Assembly: GCA_003171065.1 (NCBI GenBank)
Contig: PMXQ01000047.1
Location: 3,587-63,514 of the forward strand
Reading direction: 5' to 3'
Length of the DNA: 59,928 nt
Origin: Chloroflexota bacterium
Lineage (GTDB): Bacteria > Chloroflexota > Limnocylindria > Limnocylindrales > CSP1-4
Under the pieces are notes generated by a model. The model worked only from the letters and a program-made list of their open reading frames with translations, was not told the DNA's origin and made no database searches. Numbering within the stretch: the first letter of the stretch is position 1; each line of letters opens with the position of its first letter. Both the position numbers and the translations under genes were made by a program. This document shows, in pieces, positions 40,499 through 48,229 of the stretch.

Positions 40499-41461
40499 GT
40501 GAAGCGATCAAATCGGCTCCTCATTCTGTTTGGGGTGTTCCTCGCGGTCCTTGCGATGGTCGGGGTGATCGTCGTCGCCGGTGGCAGCAGCTCCGGCGGC
40601 GGGGCGAAAGGCACGCCGACCCCCACACCGGAGCCGCAAGTCTCGGTCGTCATTGCCGCGACGGACATTGCCCTGGGCGACAAGATCACCGCGGAGATGG
40701 TCACAACTGAGGCCATGTCGGTCTCGGACCGCGACGCTCTCCAGGGGGACACCTATACGACGCCGGACCAGGTGATCGGCAAGATTGCCGGCGGCACCAT
40801 CACCAAGGGCAGCATTCTGTATGCCGACACGTCCTTCCTGCAGCCCGGAACGTTCGTCGCAGGCCAGGACCTGTCCTCCGGCATCGCCCCCGGGATGGTG
40901 GCGGTTTCCATGGAGGTCGACCAGGTCAACGGCGTCGGCGAGCTCCTCGTGCCGGGCGACCACGTTGACATCATCCTGTCCGTTTGGGTAAACGAGCTCA
41001 ACCTCGTGTACGTTGGAACGCCCACCGACAAGTTCAAGGTCACGCTTGGCACGGGGCAGGACGTGACCACGAAGACCGTCATCCAGAATCGCAAGATCCT
41101 GGTCACGCTTCTTCCCGCGCCCACAGCCGCTCAACCCGGCGCCAACACCGGTGCCTCTCCGACGCCAGTGCCCCAGGCAACCGCCCAGACGATCACCAAC
41201 ACCGGCGCCCACATGATCGTCGTGGTCGAGGTCAAGCCTGACGAGGCCGAGATCATGCGCTGGGCTCAGCGCGAAGAGAAGCTCGACCCGCAGAACTACA
41301 TCACCCTCGGCCTGGCTCTGCGCTCGGACCAGGACGACAACGCCCCTGACGTCACGACCCCTGGGATCACGCTCAAGCAGCTGGTGACGATCTACGGCGT
41401 TCTTCCGCCCGATCCGCGAGCGATCATTCCGGCCGACCTGGCCAAGGAGCTTTCCTGGTAA
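40499..41461 (+). CDS. cpaB: Flp pilus assembly protein CpaB/RcpC
   Basis: 320 aa. One N-terminal membrane helix (LLILFGVFLAVLAMVGVIVVA), P-T linker, SAF domain (VVIAATDIALGDKITAEMVT with IGKIAGGTITKGSIL) and the RcpC/CpaB domain (GMVAVSMEVDQVNGVGELLV, PGDHVDIIL). A Gly/Ala/Pro insertion of about 25 residues splits the last domain. It sits outside the membrane, where it may line the pilus path; no secretin gene is present, in line with one membrane. GTG 40499 with GGGAGAG ahead. Confidence 0.9.
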   Translation: MKRSNRLLILFGVFLAVLAMVGVIVVAGGSSSGGGAKGTPTPTPEPQVSVVIAATDIALGDKITAEMVTTEAMSVSDRDALQGDTYTTPDQVIGKIAGGTITKGSILYADTSFLQPGTFVAGQDLSSGIAPGMVAVSMEVDQVNGVGELLVPGDHVDIILSVWVNELNLVYVGTPTDKFKVTLGTGQDVTTKTVIQNRKILVTLLPAPTAAQPGANTGASPTPVPQATAQTITNTGAHMIVVVEVKPDEAEIMRWAQREEKLDPQNYITLGLALRSDQDDNAPDVTTPGITLKQLVTIYGVLPPDPRAIIPADLAKELSW

Positions 41462-41545
41462 CGCGCCCCGCCGCAACACGGCGAATGCGACAGCGAGAGG
41501 CCGAGCGATCGGCCTCTCCGCCACCTCTGGGGTAACCAACACCCA

Positions 41546-42775
41546 ATGGCAGACCGGATCAGGGTCCTCATCGTCGACGACATTCCGGAGACCCGCGACC
41601 ACCTCGCCAAGCTCCTGGGCTTCGAACCGGACATCGAGGTGGTGGGCGCGGCGTCTTCCGGAACCGAGGCGATCGCGCACGCGACGCAACTCCTGCCCGA
41701 CGTGATCCTGATGGACATCAACATGCCCGACATGGACGGCATCACCGCGACCGAGCGCCTCTCTTCGCAGGTCCCCAGCGCGGCTGTGGTGATGATGTCC
41801 GTTCAGGGAGAGGCCGACTATCTGCGTCGCTCGATGCTGGCCGGAGCCCGCGAGTTCCTGGTCAAGCCCTTCAGCAGCGACGAGCTGACGGCGTCAGTTC
41901 GGCAGGTCTACTCCCGCGAGAGGGAGAAGGCCGGACGGATCGTGGTGGCAGCGGCGCCGCGTGGCGCAGGGCCGGCCGAGCTCGGCTCCGTGGTGGCCGT
42001 CTTCAGCCCCAAGGGCGGAGTCGGCCGCACGACCATCGCCGTCAACCTGGCCGTCGTCGCCGCGACCGAGCTGAACAAGAAGGTCGTCCTCGTCGACGGC
42101 TCGTTCCAATTCGGCGACGTGGCCGTCCTGCTGAACCTCAACCCCAAAGACAAGTCAATGTTCGAGCTCGTGTCGGACCTCGAAGCCGGCGGCGACGTCG
42201 ACGCCGTGGACACCTACACGGTGACCCATTCGTCGGGACTCCACGTGGTCCTGGCCCCGCCTTCGCCGGAGATGGCCGACGCCATCACTCCTGCAGGCGT
42301 AAAGCACGTGGTCGAGGCGCTGCGGCAGCGGTACGAGCTTGTGGTCATCGATTGCGCAGCGTGGTTCAACGATACGACTCTGGGTATCCTTGATCTGGCG
42401 GACATTGTGCTGACGGTCCTGACGCTGGAGATCACCAGCATCAAGAACATCAGGCTCTTTCTCGAGGTGGCCGAGAAGCTCGGCTACGAGGACAAGGTCC
42501 GGCTCGTCCTGAACCGGGCCGACACGACGCTTGGGATCAGAGTGGCCGACGTAGAGCATTCGATCGGCCGGAAGGTTGACCACACCATCGTCAGCGACGG
42601 CCGCGCCGTCGTTTACGCGCTGAACCGGGGAGTACCGTTCGTTCTCAGCAACCGTGAGGCCCAGGTCTCCCAGGACGTTCTCCGTCTGGCAACGGCCATC
42701 ACAAGCAACCGAGAACCTCGCGAAGAGGATCACAAGTCGACCCAAAAAGGCAAGTCACTCTTCGCATGGAGATGA
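41546..42775 (+). CDS. tadZ: TadZ/CpaE-type ATPase with complete receiver domain
   Basis: 409 aa. Receiver domain 1-125: VLIVDDIPETRDHL, Asp57 in LMDINMPDMDG, Ser in MMSVQGEADYL, Lys107 in FLVKPFSSDEL; all phosphorylation residues are kept, while many TadZ receivers are degenerate. Then a MinD-like ATPase: VVAVFSPKGGVGRTTIAVNL (deviant Walker A, GRT instead of GKT), VLVDGSFQFGDVAVLLNL, VVIDCAAWFNDTTL. Localises the Tad machine at the cell pole or membrane. Its receiver could be phosphorylated by the DegS-like kinase upstream. Confidence 0.92.
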   Translation: MADRIRVLIVDDIPETRDHLAKLLGFEPDIEVVGAASSGTEAIAHATQLLPDVILMDINMPDMDGITATERLSSQVPSAAVVMMSVQGEADYLRRSMLAGAREFLVKPFSSDELTASVRQVYSREREKAGRIVVAAAPRGAGPAELGSVVAVFSPKGGVGRTTIAVNLAVVAATELNKKVVLVDGSFQFGDVAVLLNLNPKDKSMFELVSDLEAGGDVDAVDTYTVTHSSGLHVVLAPPSPEMADAITPAGVKHVVEALRQRYELVVIDCAAWFNDTTLGILDLADIVLTVLTLEITSIKNIRLFLEVAEKLGYEDKVRLVLNRADTTLGIRVADVEHSIGRKVDHTIVSDGRAVVYALNRGVPFVLSNREAQVSQDVLRLATAITSNREPREEDHKSTQKGKSLFAWR

Positions 42776-42803
42776 CCCTTCGGGCGAGCAAGGGGTGTAG
42801 GCG

Positions 42804-44201
42804 ATGTCCCTTCTGAAGCGAATCGAGAGCGCGCGACCGGGCGTGGCGCCAGGAGCGCCAGGCGGCGGGCCGAGCGCACCTCCCGGAACACCTGGAGTTC
42901 CCTCCGCACCCTCGGGTCAACGACTGCTCAATCAGGCTCCCGTTCGGGAATCCCTGCGAGAAGTCAAGTTCCGGATCCAGTCGCGGGTCATCCAGGACCT
43001 GGACCCCAAACTCGATCTGGCCAACCAGGTCGAGGTGCGCCGCCAGATCGAGGAGATCTTCGGACGGGTCATCGACGAGGAGGGCCTGGCTCTCACTCGC
43101 GCCGAGCGCGTTCGCATGCTCGAGCAGATCACGGACGAGATCATCGGCCTGGGGCCCATGGAGCCGCTGCTCCGCGACGAAACCGTGACCGAAATCATGG
43201 TCAATGGCCCGCGCCAGGTGTACATCGAGCGCGCCGGCCGGCTGGAACTCACCAACGTCGTCTTCCAGAACGACGACCACGTGATGCGCATCATCGATCG
43301 GATCATCGCCCCGATCGGCCGCCGCATCGACGAGTCGAGCCCGATGGTCGACGCGCGTCTGACGGACGGGTCCCGCGTCAACGCCATCATCCCGCCGCTG
43401 TCCCTGATCGGGCCGGTGATCACCGTCCGAAAGTTCTCCGCCTCGCCGTTCACCGTGGACGACCTGATCCGTTTCGGCACGTCGACACCCGAGATGTTCG
43501 ACTTCCTGCGCGCCTGCGTCGAAGCGCGCCTGAACATCTTCGTGTCGGGCGGCACCGGCTCGGGCAAGACCACCACCCTCAACGTCCTCTCCTCGTTCAT
43601 CCCGAACGACGAGCGCATCATCACCGTCGAGGACGCGGCCGAGCTGCAGCTCCGCCAGGAGCACGTGGTCACCCTCGAGTCGCGGCCACCGAACATCGAA
43701 GGCCGCGGCGCCGTCCCGATCCGCGAGCTCGTCCGCAACTGCCTCCGGATGCGGCCCGATCGAATCATCGTCGGCGAGTGCCGAGGCGGCGAGGCGCTGG
43801 ACATGCTCCAGGCTATGAACACCGGCCACGACGGCTCGATGTCCACCGGCCACGCCAACAGCCCGCGCGACATGCTCGCCCGACTCGAGACGATGGTGCT
43901 CATGGCCGGCGTCGACCTGCCTCTGCGAGCCATTCGGGAGCAGGTCTCCTCCGCCGTGGATCTCATCGTTCACCAGTCCCGCCTGAAGGACGGCACCCGC
44001 AGGATCGTGAACATCACCGAAGTCCAGGGCATGGAAGGCGATGTCATCGTCATGCAGGACGTCTTCGTCTGGGAACAGACTGGGGTCGTCGAGGGCAAGA
44101 TCCAGGGTCGCCTCCGCCCGACCGGCATCCGGCCCAAGTTTGTGGAGAAGTTCGAGGTCATGGGCATTCACCTGCCGCGCGGCCTGTTCGGCTTCGCGTA
44201 G
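42804..44201 (+). CDS. tadA: TadA/CpaF pilus assembly ATPase
   Basis: 465 aa. Pro/Gly-rich start of about 40 residues, N-terminal domain with LGPMEPLLRDETVTEIMVNG (typical for TadA), then the secretion ATPase: Walker A SGGTGSGKTTTLNVLSSF, Asp box TVEDAAELQL, Walker B RPDRIIVGECRGGEALDML, His box GSMSTGHANSPRDML. Hexameric motor for pilus growth and perhaps retraction. AAGGGG eight bases before ATG. Follows tadZ by 28 bases. Confidence 0.96.
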   Translation: MSLLKRIESARPGVAPGAPGGGPSAPPGTPGVPSAPSGQRLLNQAPVRESLREVKFRIQSRVIQDLDPKLDLANQVEVRRQIEEIFGRVIDEEGLALTRAERVRMLEQITDEIIGLGPMEPLLRDETVTEIMVNGPRQVYIERAGRLELTNVVFQNDDHVMRIIDRIIAPIGRRIDESSPMVDARLTDGSRVNAIIPPLSLIGPVITVRKFSASPFTVDDLIRFGTSTPEMFDFLRACVEARLNIFVSGGTGSGKTTTLNVLSSFIPNDERIITVEDAAELQLRQEHVVTLESRPPNIEGRGAVPIRELVRNCLRMRPDRIIVGECRGGEALDMLQAMNTGHDGSMSTGHANSPRDMLARLETMVLMAGVDLPLRAIREQVSSAVDLIVHQSRLKDGTRRIVNITEVQGMEGDVIVMQDVFVWEQTGVVEGKIQGRLRPTGIRPKFVEKFEVMGIHLPRGLFGFA

Positions 44202-44225
44202 AGGAACGGAGGCAGGGAGGCCGCT

Positions 44226-45233
44226 ATGGTCATCATCGTCGCGTTGATCCTCGCCATGGGGATCATGCTCGTCTTCATCGGTCTGGCGACATCCGGCGGC
44301 GGATCGGGGATCAGCGCCCGACTCGAGCGCTACACCGCCAGCAAGCCCGAGGCCTCCACCACGACCGTCCAGTCGGGCGTCGGAATCGGTGACGTGCTTG
44401 CACAAAGCGTCGCCCTGGCCCGCCTGAACAGGATCGTCGAGCAACGCGACTTCGGCGCGAACCTGGCGCGTGACATCGCCCGGGCCGATCTCAAGCTCAA
44501 ACCGGGCGAGTTCATCGCACTCTGGATCGGGTCCATCGTAGGCATCCCGTTCTTGTTCCTCTTCCTGGGCCTTATTCTGCAGCCGCTGGGGTCTCCGCTG
44601 GGGCTCCTGGCAGGGGCCGCCATCGGCGCCTGGCTGCCGCGGTACTGGCTGGGCCGCCGGCGCGCGTCACGCCTCAATGCCTTCAACAAGCAGCTACCCG
44701 ACACGATCACGCTGATCGCGAACGCCCTGCGCGCGGGCTCCTCGTTCCTGCAGGCCATCGAAATGGTCGTGCGCGAGGCCCAGCCCCCGGTGACCGTGGA
44801 GTTCGGTCGCGTGGTCCGCGAGGTAAACCTCGGCCTTGCCTTCGATGTCGCGCTTGAGAACATGGTCCGCCGCGTGCGCTCGGACGACCTGGAATTGATG
44901 GCCACGGCGATCACGATCCAGCATCAGGTCGGCGGCAACCTCGCCGAGATCCTCGATTCGATCGCCTTCACGATTCGTGAGCGCGTCAGGATCAAGGGCG
45001 AGATCAGGACCCTCACGGCCCAGCAGCGGATGTCTGGCTACGTGGTCGCCTTCCTGCCGATCGGCCTGGTGGGCGTCCTGTTCGTCATCGCTCCCAAGTT
45101 CATGGAGCCGATGTTCATGAACCCGCCCGGCATCATGAATCTGCCGGCTGGTCTCATCATCCTCATCTTCGCCGGAATCATGATGTTCATCGGGTTCATG
45201 ATCATCCGCAGCATCGTCAGCATCGAGGTCTGA
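44226..45233 (+). CDS. tadB: TadB inner-membrane platform protein
   Basis: 335 aa. T2SF-type fold: N-terminal helix, IALWIGSIVGIPFLFLFLGL with LGSPLGLLAGAAIGAWLPRY, then LPDTITLIANALRAGSSFLQ, AIEMVVREAQPP and two helices at the C terminus (YVVAFLPIGLVGVLFVIAP, LIILIFAGIMMFIGFMII). Works with TadC as the base moved by TadA. GGAGG-type site upstream. One base separates its stop from tadC. Confidence 0.94.
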   Translation: MVIIVALILAMGIMLVFIGLATSGGGSGISARLERYTASKPEASTTTVQSGVGIGDVLAQSVALARLNRIVEQRDFGANLARDIARADLKLKPGEFIALWIGSIVGIPFLFLFLGLILQPLGSPLGLLAGAAIGAWLPRYWLGRRRASRLNAFNKQLPDTITLIANALRAGSSFLQAIEMVVREAQPPVTVEFGRVVREVNLGLAFDVALENMVRRVRSDDLELMATAITIQHQVGGNLAEILDSIAFTIRERVRIKGEIRTLTAQQRMSGYVVAFLPIGLVGVLFVIAPKFMEPMFMNPPGIMNLPAGLIILIFAGIMMFIGFMIIRSIVSIEV

Positions 45234-45234
45234 A

Positions 45235-46188
45235 ATGGTGTACGTCCTCGCCGGTGTGGCGGGCCTCGGGATCTTCCTGATCTTCGTGGCTCTTGCCAGT
45301 GGTGGATCGGTCGACCCGGTGCAGGCCCGGCTAACTCAGCTGGGCAACGTCCAGGCTCGCAACCTAGAAGAGCTCGAGCTCCAGCAGCCCTTCGCCGAAC
45401 GCACCCTGCGCCCGCTCATCGCACGACTCTCGCGGACCGGCGGACGTCTGAGCAGCGCCTCATCCGCCGAAACAGCCGAGAAACGGCTTGCACTCGCGGG
45501 CAATCCGGGCGACATGCGCCTGGCCGACTGGATGGGCGTCAAGATGTTGGTCGGCATCGGCACGGGCACGGTCCTGTTCGTGCTCCTCGGCGTCCTGGCC
45601 GCGGGTGGCATCAGCGGCGTCGGGTCCATCGCCAAGGCGCTCTTCTTCGGGCTCATCGGCTTCTTCGTGGGTTACCTCGCGCCCGAGTTCTGGCTCGGCC
45701 GCAAGATCAAGGCCCGCCAGAAGATCATCCTCAAGATGATCCCGGACACGCTGGACCTGCTGACGATCTCCGTTCGCGCCGGTCTCGGCTTCGACGCCGC
45801 GCTGGCCAAGGTGGTCGAGAAGCTGCCCGGCCCGCTGACCGACGAGTTCCGCCGGGCCCTGGCCGAGGTGCGCGTGGGCAAGGCCCGACGCGAGGCTCTG
45901 CGCGACATGATTCCGCGGACCAACGTTCAGCCCCTCTCCAACTTCATCGGCGCGATCATCCAGGCCGAAACGCTGGGCGTCTCGATCTCCAAGGTGCTGC
46001 AGGTTCAGTCCGAGCAGCTCCGCATCGAGCGCCGCCAGCGAGCCGAAGAGATGGCCGCGAAGGCGCCGATCAAGATGCTCTTCCCGCTTGTGGGATGCAT
46101 CTTCCCGTCGCTCTTCGTCGTCATCCTCGGCCCGGCCATCATCTCGCTGGTGAAGACCTTCGCCGGCGGCGGCATTCCGACCAGGTGA
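45235..46188 (+). CDS. tadC: TadC inner-membrane platform protein
   Basis: 317 aa. Same fold as TadB: VLAGVAGLGIFLIFVALASG at the start, LFFGLIGFFVGYLAPEFWLG, MIPDTLDLLTISVRAGLGFD, AALAKVVEKLPGPLTDEFRR, and C-terminal LFPLVGCIFPSLFVVILGPA. Pairs with TadB. Last of the Tad genes seen; TadE/TadF minor pilins and the prepilin peptidase are missing here. Confidence 0.94.
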   Translation: MVYVLAGVAGLGIFLIFVALASGGSVDPVQARLTQLGNVQARNLEELELQQPFAERTLRPLIARLSRTGGRLSSASSAETAEKRLALAGNPGDMRLADWMGVKMLVGIGTGTVLFVLLGVLAAGGISGVGSIAKALFFGLIGFFVGYLAPEFWLGRKIKARQKIILKMIPDTLDLLTISVRAGLGFDAALAKVVEKLPGPLTDEFRRALAEVRVGKARREALRDMIPRTNVQPLSNFIGAIIQAETLGVSISKVLQVQSEQLRIERRQRAEEMAAKAPIKMLFPLVGCIFPSLFVVILGPAIISLVKTFAGGGIPTR

Positions 46189-46204
46189 GCGGAGCTCCGG
46201 GCAG

Positions 46205-46591
46205 GTGAGCAGGCCACTTCTGGTGGCCCGCAACACCAGCCGGGGAACCGTGCTGGCCGAGCGGCTCGAGGACGGTTCCTCTTTCTGGGCCAAGTTCATG
46301 GGCCTCATGGGTCGCTCGTCGCTTCCGCGAGGAGACGGACTGTGGCTACCCGGCGAGAACGGCATCCACATGCTGTTCATGCGTTTCGCGATCGACGTCG
46401 TCTTCGTTTCACCGCCGGCGGGCAGGCGCGATGGGCCGCGCCGGGTCCTGTCACTGCATCGGGCCGTGCCGCCGTGGCGCGGAGTTGTGTGGCGTGTGGG
46501 CGGCGCAAAGGGAGTCCTGGAGCTGCCGCCCGGCACGATCGACCAATCGGACACGGCCGTGGGCGACGAGATAGCGATCGAGCCCCGATAG
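46205..46591 (+). CDS. DUF192 family protein
   Basis: 128 aa. LAERLEDGSSFWAKFMGLMG, LPRGDGLWLPGENGIHMLFM, RFAIDVVFV and VLELPPGTIDQSDTAVGDEI are the DUF192 (COG1430) pattern. The family often follows Tad/type IV pilus genes; role unknown. No signal peptide in this copy. GTG 46205, 17 bases behind tadC, so likely in its operon. Confidence 0.88.
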   Translation: MSRPLLVARNTSRGTVLAERLEDGSSFWAKFMGLMGRSSLPRGDGLWLPGENGIHMLFMRFAIDVVFVSPPAGRRDGPRRVLSLHRAVPPWRGVVWRVGGAKGVLELPPGTIDQSDTAVGDEIAIEPR

Positions 46592-46690
46592 GCACCGCGG
46601 AGGACGCGGCCGTGGACGCGGCCGTGGCCGCCCCAGCGGCGGCCGCCGGTCAGATAAGGGCGAAGTACGTGGCGCGTAAGCAGCCTGCAC

Positions 46691-46696
46691 TAGCTT
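46691..46696 (+). promoter_or_regulatory. -10 box TAGCTT, leaderless start of comFC
   Basis: TAGCTT, six bases (CCCGAC), ATG 46703. Confidence 0.55.
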
Positions 46697-46702
46697 CCCG
46701 AC

Positions 46703-47413
46703 ATGGCAGCGCAGGCGTCGACGAACAGGATCGGCGGCGTGGCGCGGGCGGCTCGCCTGGGCGGAGCGTTGCTCGATCTGGCGTTGCCGGCAAGTTGCGC
46801 CGGCTGCGCGGCCGAGGGAACCGTTTTGTGCCCGAAATGCCGGGGCGCTCTGGACGTTCGACTGGCGCTGCCGCCGGGCGTGCCGCTCGGCCTGCCCGCG
46901 GCGATGCCGATGCCGCTGATGCAGCTGGAGTGGTGCGCGCCGTTCTCGGGAGTGATCCGAGTGGCGCTGCACCGGCTCAAATACTCCGGGGAGCGGCGGC
47001 TGGCCGCGCCGCTTGCGGACGCAATGGCGGCTCGCTGGGAAGCGGCGGGCGTCGGCGGGGACATGCTGGTTCCCGTTCCGGTGCACGCAGAGCGGGCAAG
47101 GAAGCGCGGCTACGACCAGGCGTTCCTGCTCGCGTCCGGCGTCTCGGACCGGCTCCACGTTCCATGGCAGGCGTCACTCGAACGGACGCGCCACACGACT
47201 CCCCAGTTCGAGCTGGGGCGCCGCGCCCGGCGCGCCAACGTCAGCGGGGCCTTCGCCCTGCGCGCCGGCGCGGGTCCAGTGGTGAAAGGCAGGTGGCCGA
47301 TTCTCATCGACGATGTCGTCACTACGGGCTCGACGCTGGTCGCCTGCGCCGAGGCGCTATACGACGCCGGGGCAATCGCGGTCTCGGCTCTGACGGTGGC
47401 GCGAGAACGTTGA
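46703..47413 (+). CDS. comFC: ComF family phosphoribosyltransferase-like protein
   Basis: 236 aa. N-terminal zinc finger (PASCAGCAAEGTVLCPKCRG, four Cys), middle LKYSGERRLAAPLADAMAAR, then the PRT fold with VPVPVHAERARKRGYDQAFL and the PRPP loop LIDDVVTTGSTLVACAEALY. In competent bacteria ComFC helps bring single-stranded DNA into the cytosol; in others its role is open. It is next to the Tad/DUF192 genes but has its own leaderless promoter. Confidence 0.92.
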   Translation: MAAQASTNRIGGVARAARLGGALLDLALPASCAGCAAEGTVLCPKCRGALDVRLALPPGVPLGLPAAMPMPLMQLEWCAPFSGVIRVALHRLKYSGERRLAAPLADAMAARWEAAGVGGDMLVPVPVHAERARKRGYDQAFLLASGVSDRLHVPWQASLERTRHTTPQFELGRRARRANVSGAFALRAGAGPVVKGRWPILIDDVVTTGSTLVACAEALYDAGAIAVSALTVARER

Positions 47414-47454
47414 TCCGCCGGGAACGACAGGGGCCGAGAGCCGGCGGCGGCTCC

Positions 47455-47460
47455 TATACT
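47455..47460 (+). promoter_or_regulatory. -10 box TATACT of the leader ORF-hpf unit
   Basis: TATACT, six bases (GGCCGC), GTG 47467. Same leaderless geometry as other genes; no clear -35. Confidence 0.6.
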
Positions 47461-47466
47461 GGCCGC

Positions 47467-47550
47467 GTGGCAGCGGCTGTTCGAGACGCGCGCCAGTGTC
47501 GGCCGACGGTCGGCGCGACGCGCCAGGTGCTTTGCGGAGGTAGGGCGTGA
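47467..47550 (+). CDS. Candidate leaderless leader peptide upstream of hpf
   Basis: 27 codons from GTG 47467 to TGA 47548-47550. The stop overlaps the hpf start (GTGA at 47547-47550), and the hpf ribosome site GGAGG lies inside this ORF's last codons. Residues are Arg/Ala/Val-rich with two Cys. A GCCGAC-G-GTCGGC palindrome (47502-47514) sits in its middle. Translation of this ORF would open or couple the hpf start. Not a known family; coding is inferred from geometry alone. Confidence 0.5.
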   Translation: MAAAVRDARQCRPTVGATRQVLCGGRA

Positions 47551-48188
47551 GGACGATCGTCAAGGGCAAGAACATCGACGTCCCGGATTCCGTGAGGCAG
47601 TACGCCGAGCGCAAGATGCGCCGGCTGGAACGCTTCCTGGACGATCGATCGGAGGCAGTGGTCGAGCTTTCGACCGAGCAGCACCGCAGCAACACGGATT
47701 CGCAGATCGTGGAGGTGACTCTCGTCGTCGACGGCCGGCCCCTGCGCAGCCACGCCGCGGGTCCAACCTACCAGGCCTGCCTCGACATCGTGATCGACCG
47801 CATCGAGCGCCAGGCGGTGGACTCCCGCGAGAAGCCCAAGGGCAAGGCTCGGCCGGGCGCCGGCAAGGGCAAGCGGATCGTCGACGATGGCGAGCCGATT
47901 CTGTCCGGTAAGGCCGCGGCTGCGGCGGCAACGGAGGCCGCGGGCCCTGAGGAGGAGGCGCGGCGCTCGCGCATCGTCAAGACCAAGCGCTTCGCCATCG
48001 AGCCGATGTTCGAGGAGGACGCAGTCGCGAGGATGGAGGAGCTCGGACACGTCTTCTTTCTGTTTGTCAACGCCGAAACGGAGCGTCTGTGCGTCATGTA
48101 CAAGCGCAATGGGGGCGACTACGGGCTGATCGAGCCGGTGATCGCCGGCCAGTACACGCCCGGTCGAAACGGCCACAAGGCAGGCTGA
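47547..48188 (+). CDS. hpf: Ribosome hibernation-promoting factor, long form
   Basis: 213 aa. N-terminal S30AE domain (IVKGKNIDVPDSVRQYAERK, with VELSTEQHRSNTDSQIVEVT and DGRPLRSHAAGPTYQACLDI), a Lys/Gly/Ala linker of about 55 residues, and the C-terminal dimerisation domain (IVKTKRFAIEPMFEEDAVAR, MEELGHVFFLFVNAETERLC). Joins two 70S ribosomes into inactive 100S particles in resting cells. GGAGG six bases ahead of GTG 47547. See the leader ORF for possible coupling. Confidence 0.96.
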   Translation: MRTIVKGKNIDVPDSVRQYAERKMRRLERFLDDRSEAVVELSTEQHRSNTDSQIVEVTLVVDGRPLRSHAAGPTYQACLDIVIDRIERQAVDSREKPKGKARPGAGKGKRIVDDGEPILSGKAAAAAATEAAGPEEEARRSRIVKTKRFAIEPMFEEDAVARMEELGHVFFLFVNAETERLCVMYKRNGGDYGLIEPVIAGQYTPGRNGHKAG

Positions 48189-48229
48189 CGACCATCGACA
48201 GCCACCGCGCCGGGAGGGGCACGACCTAG

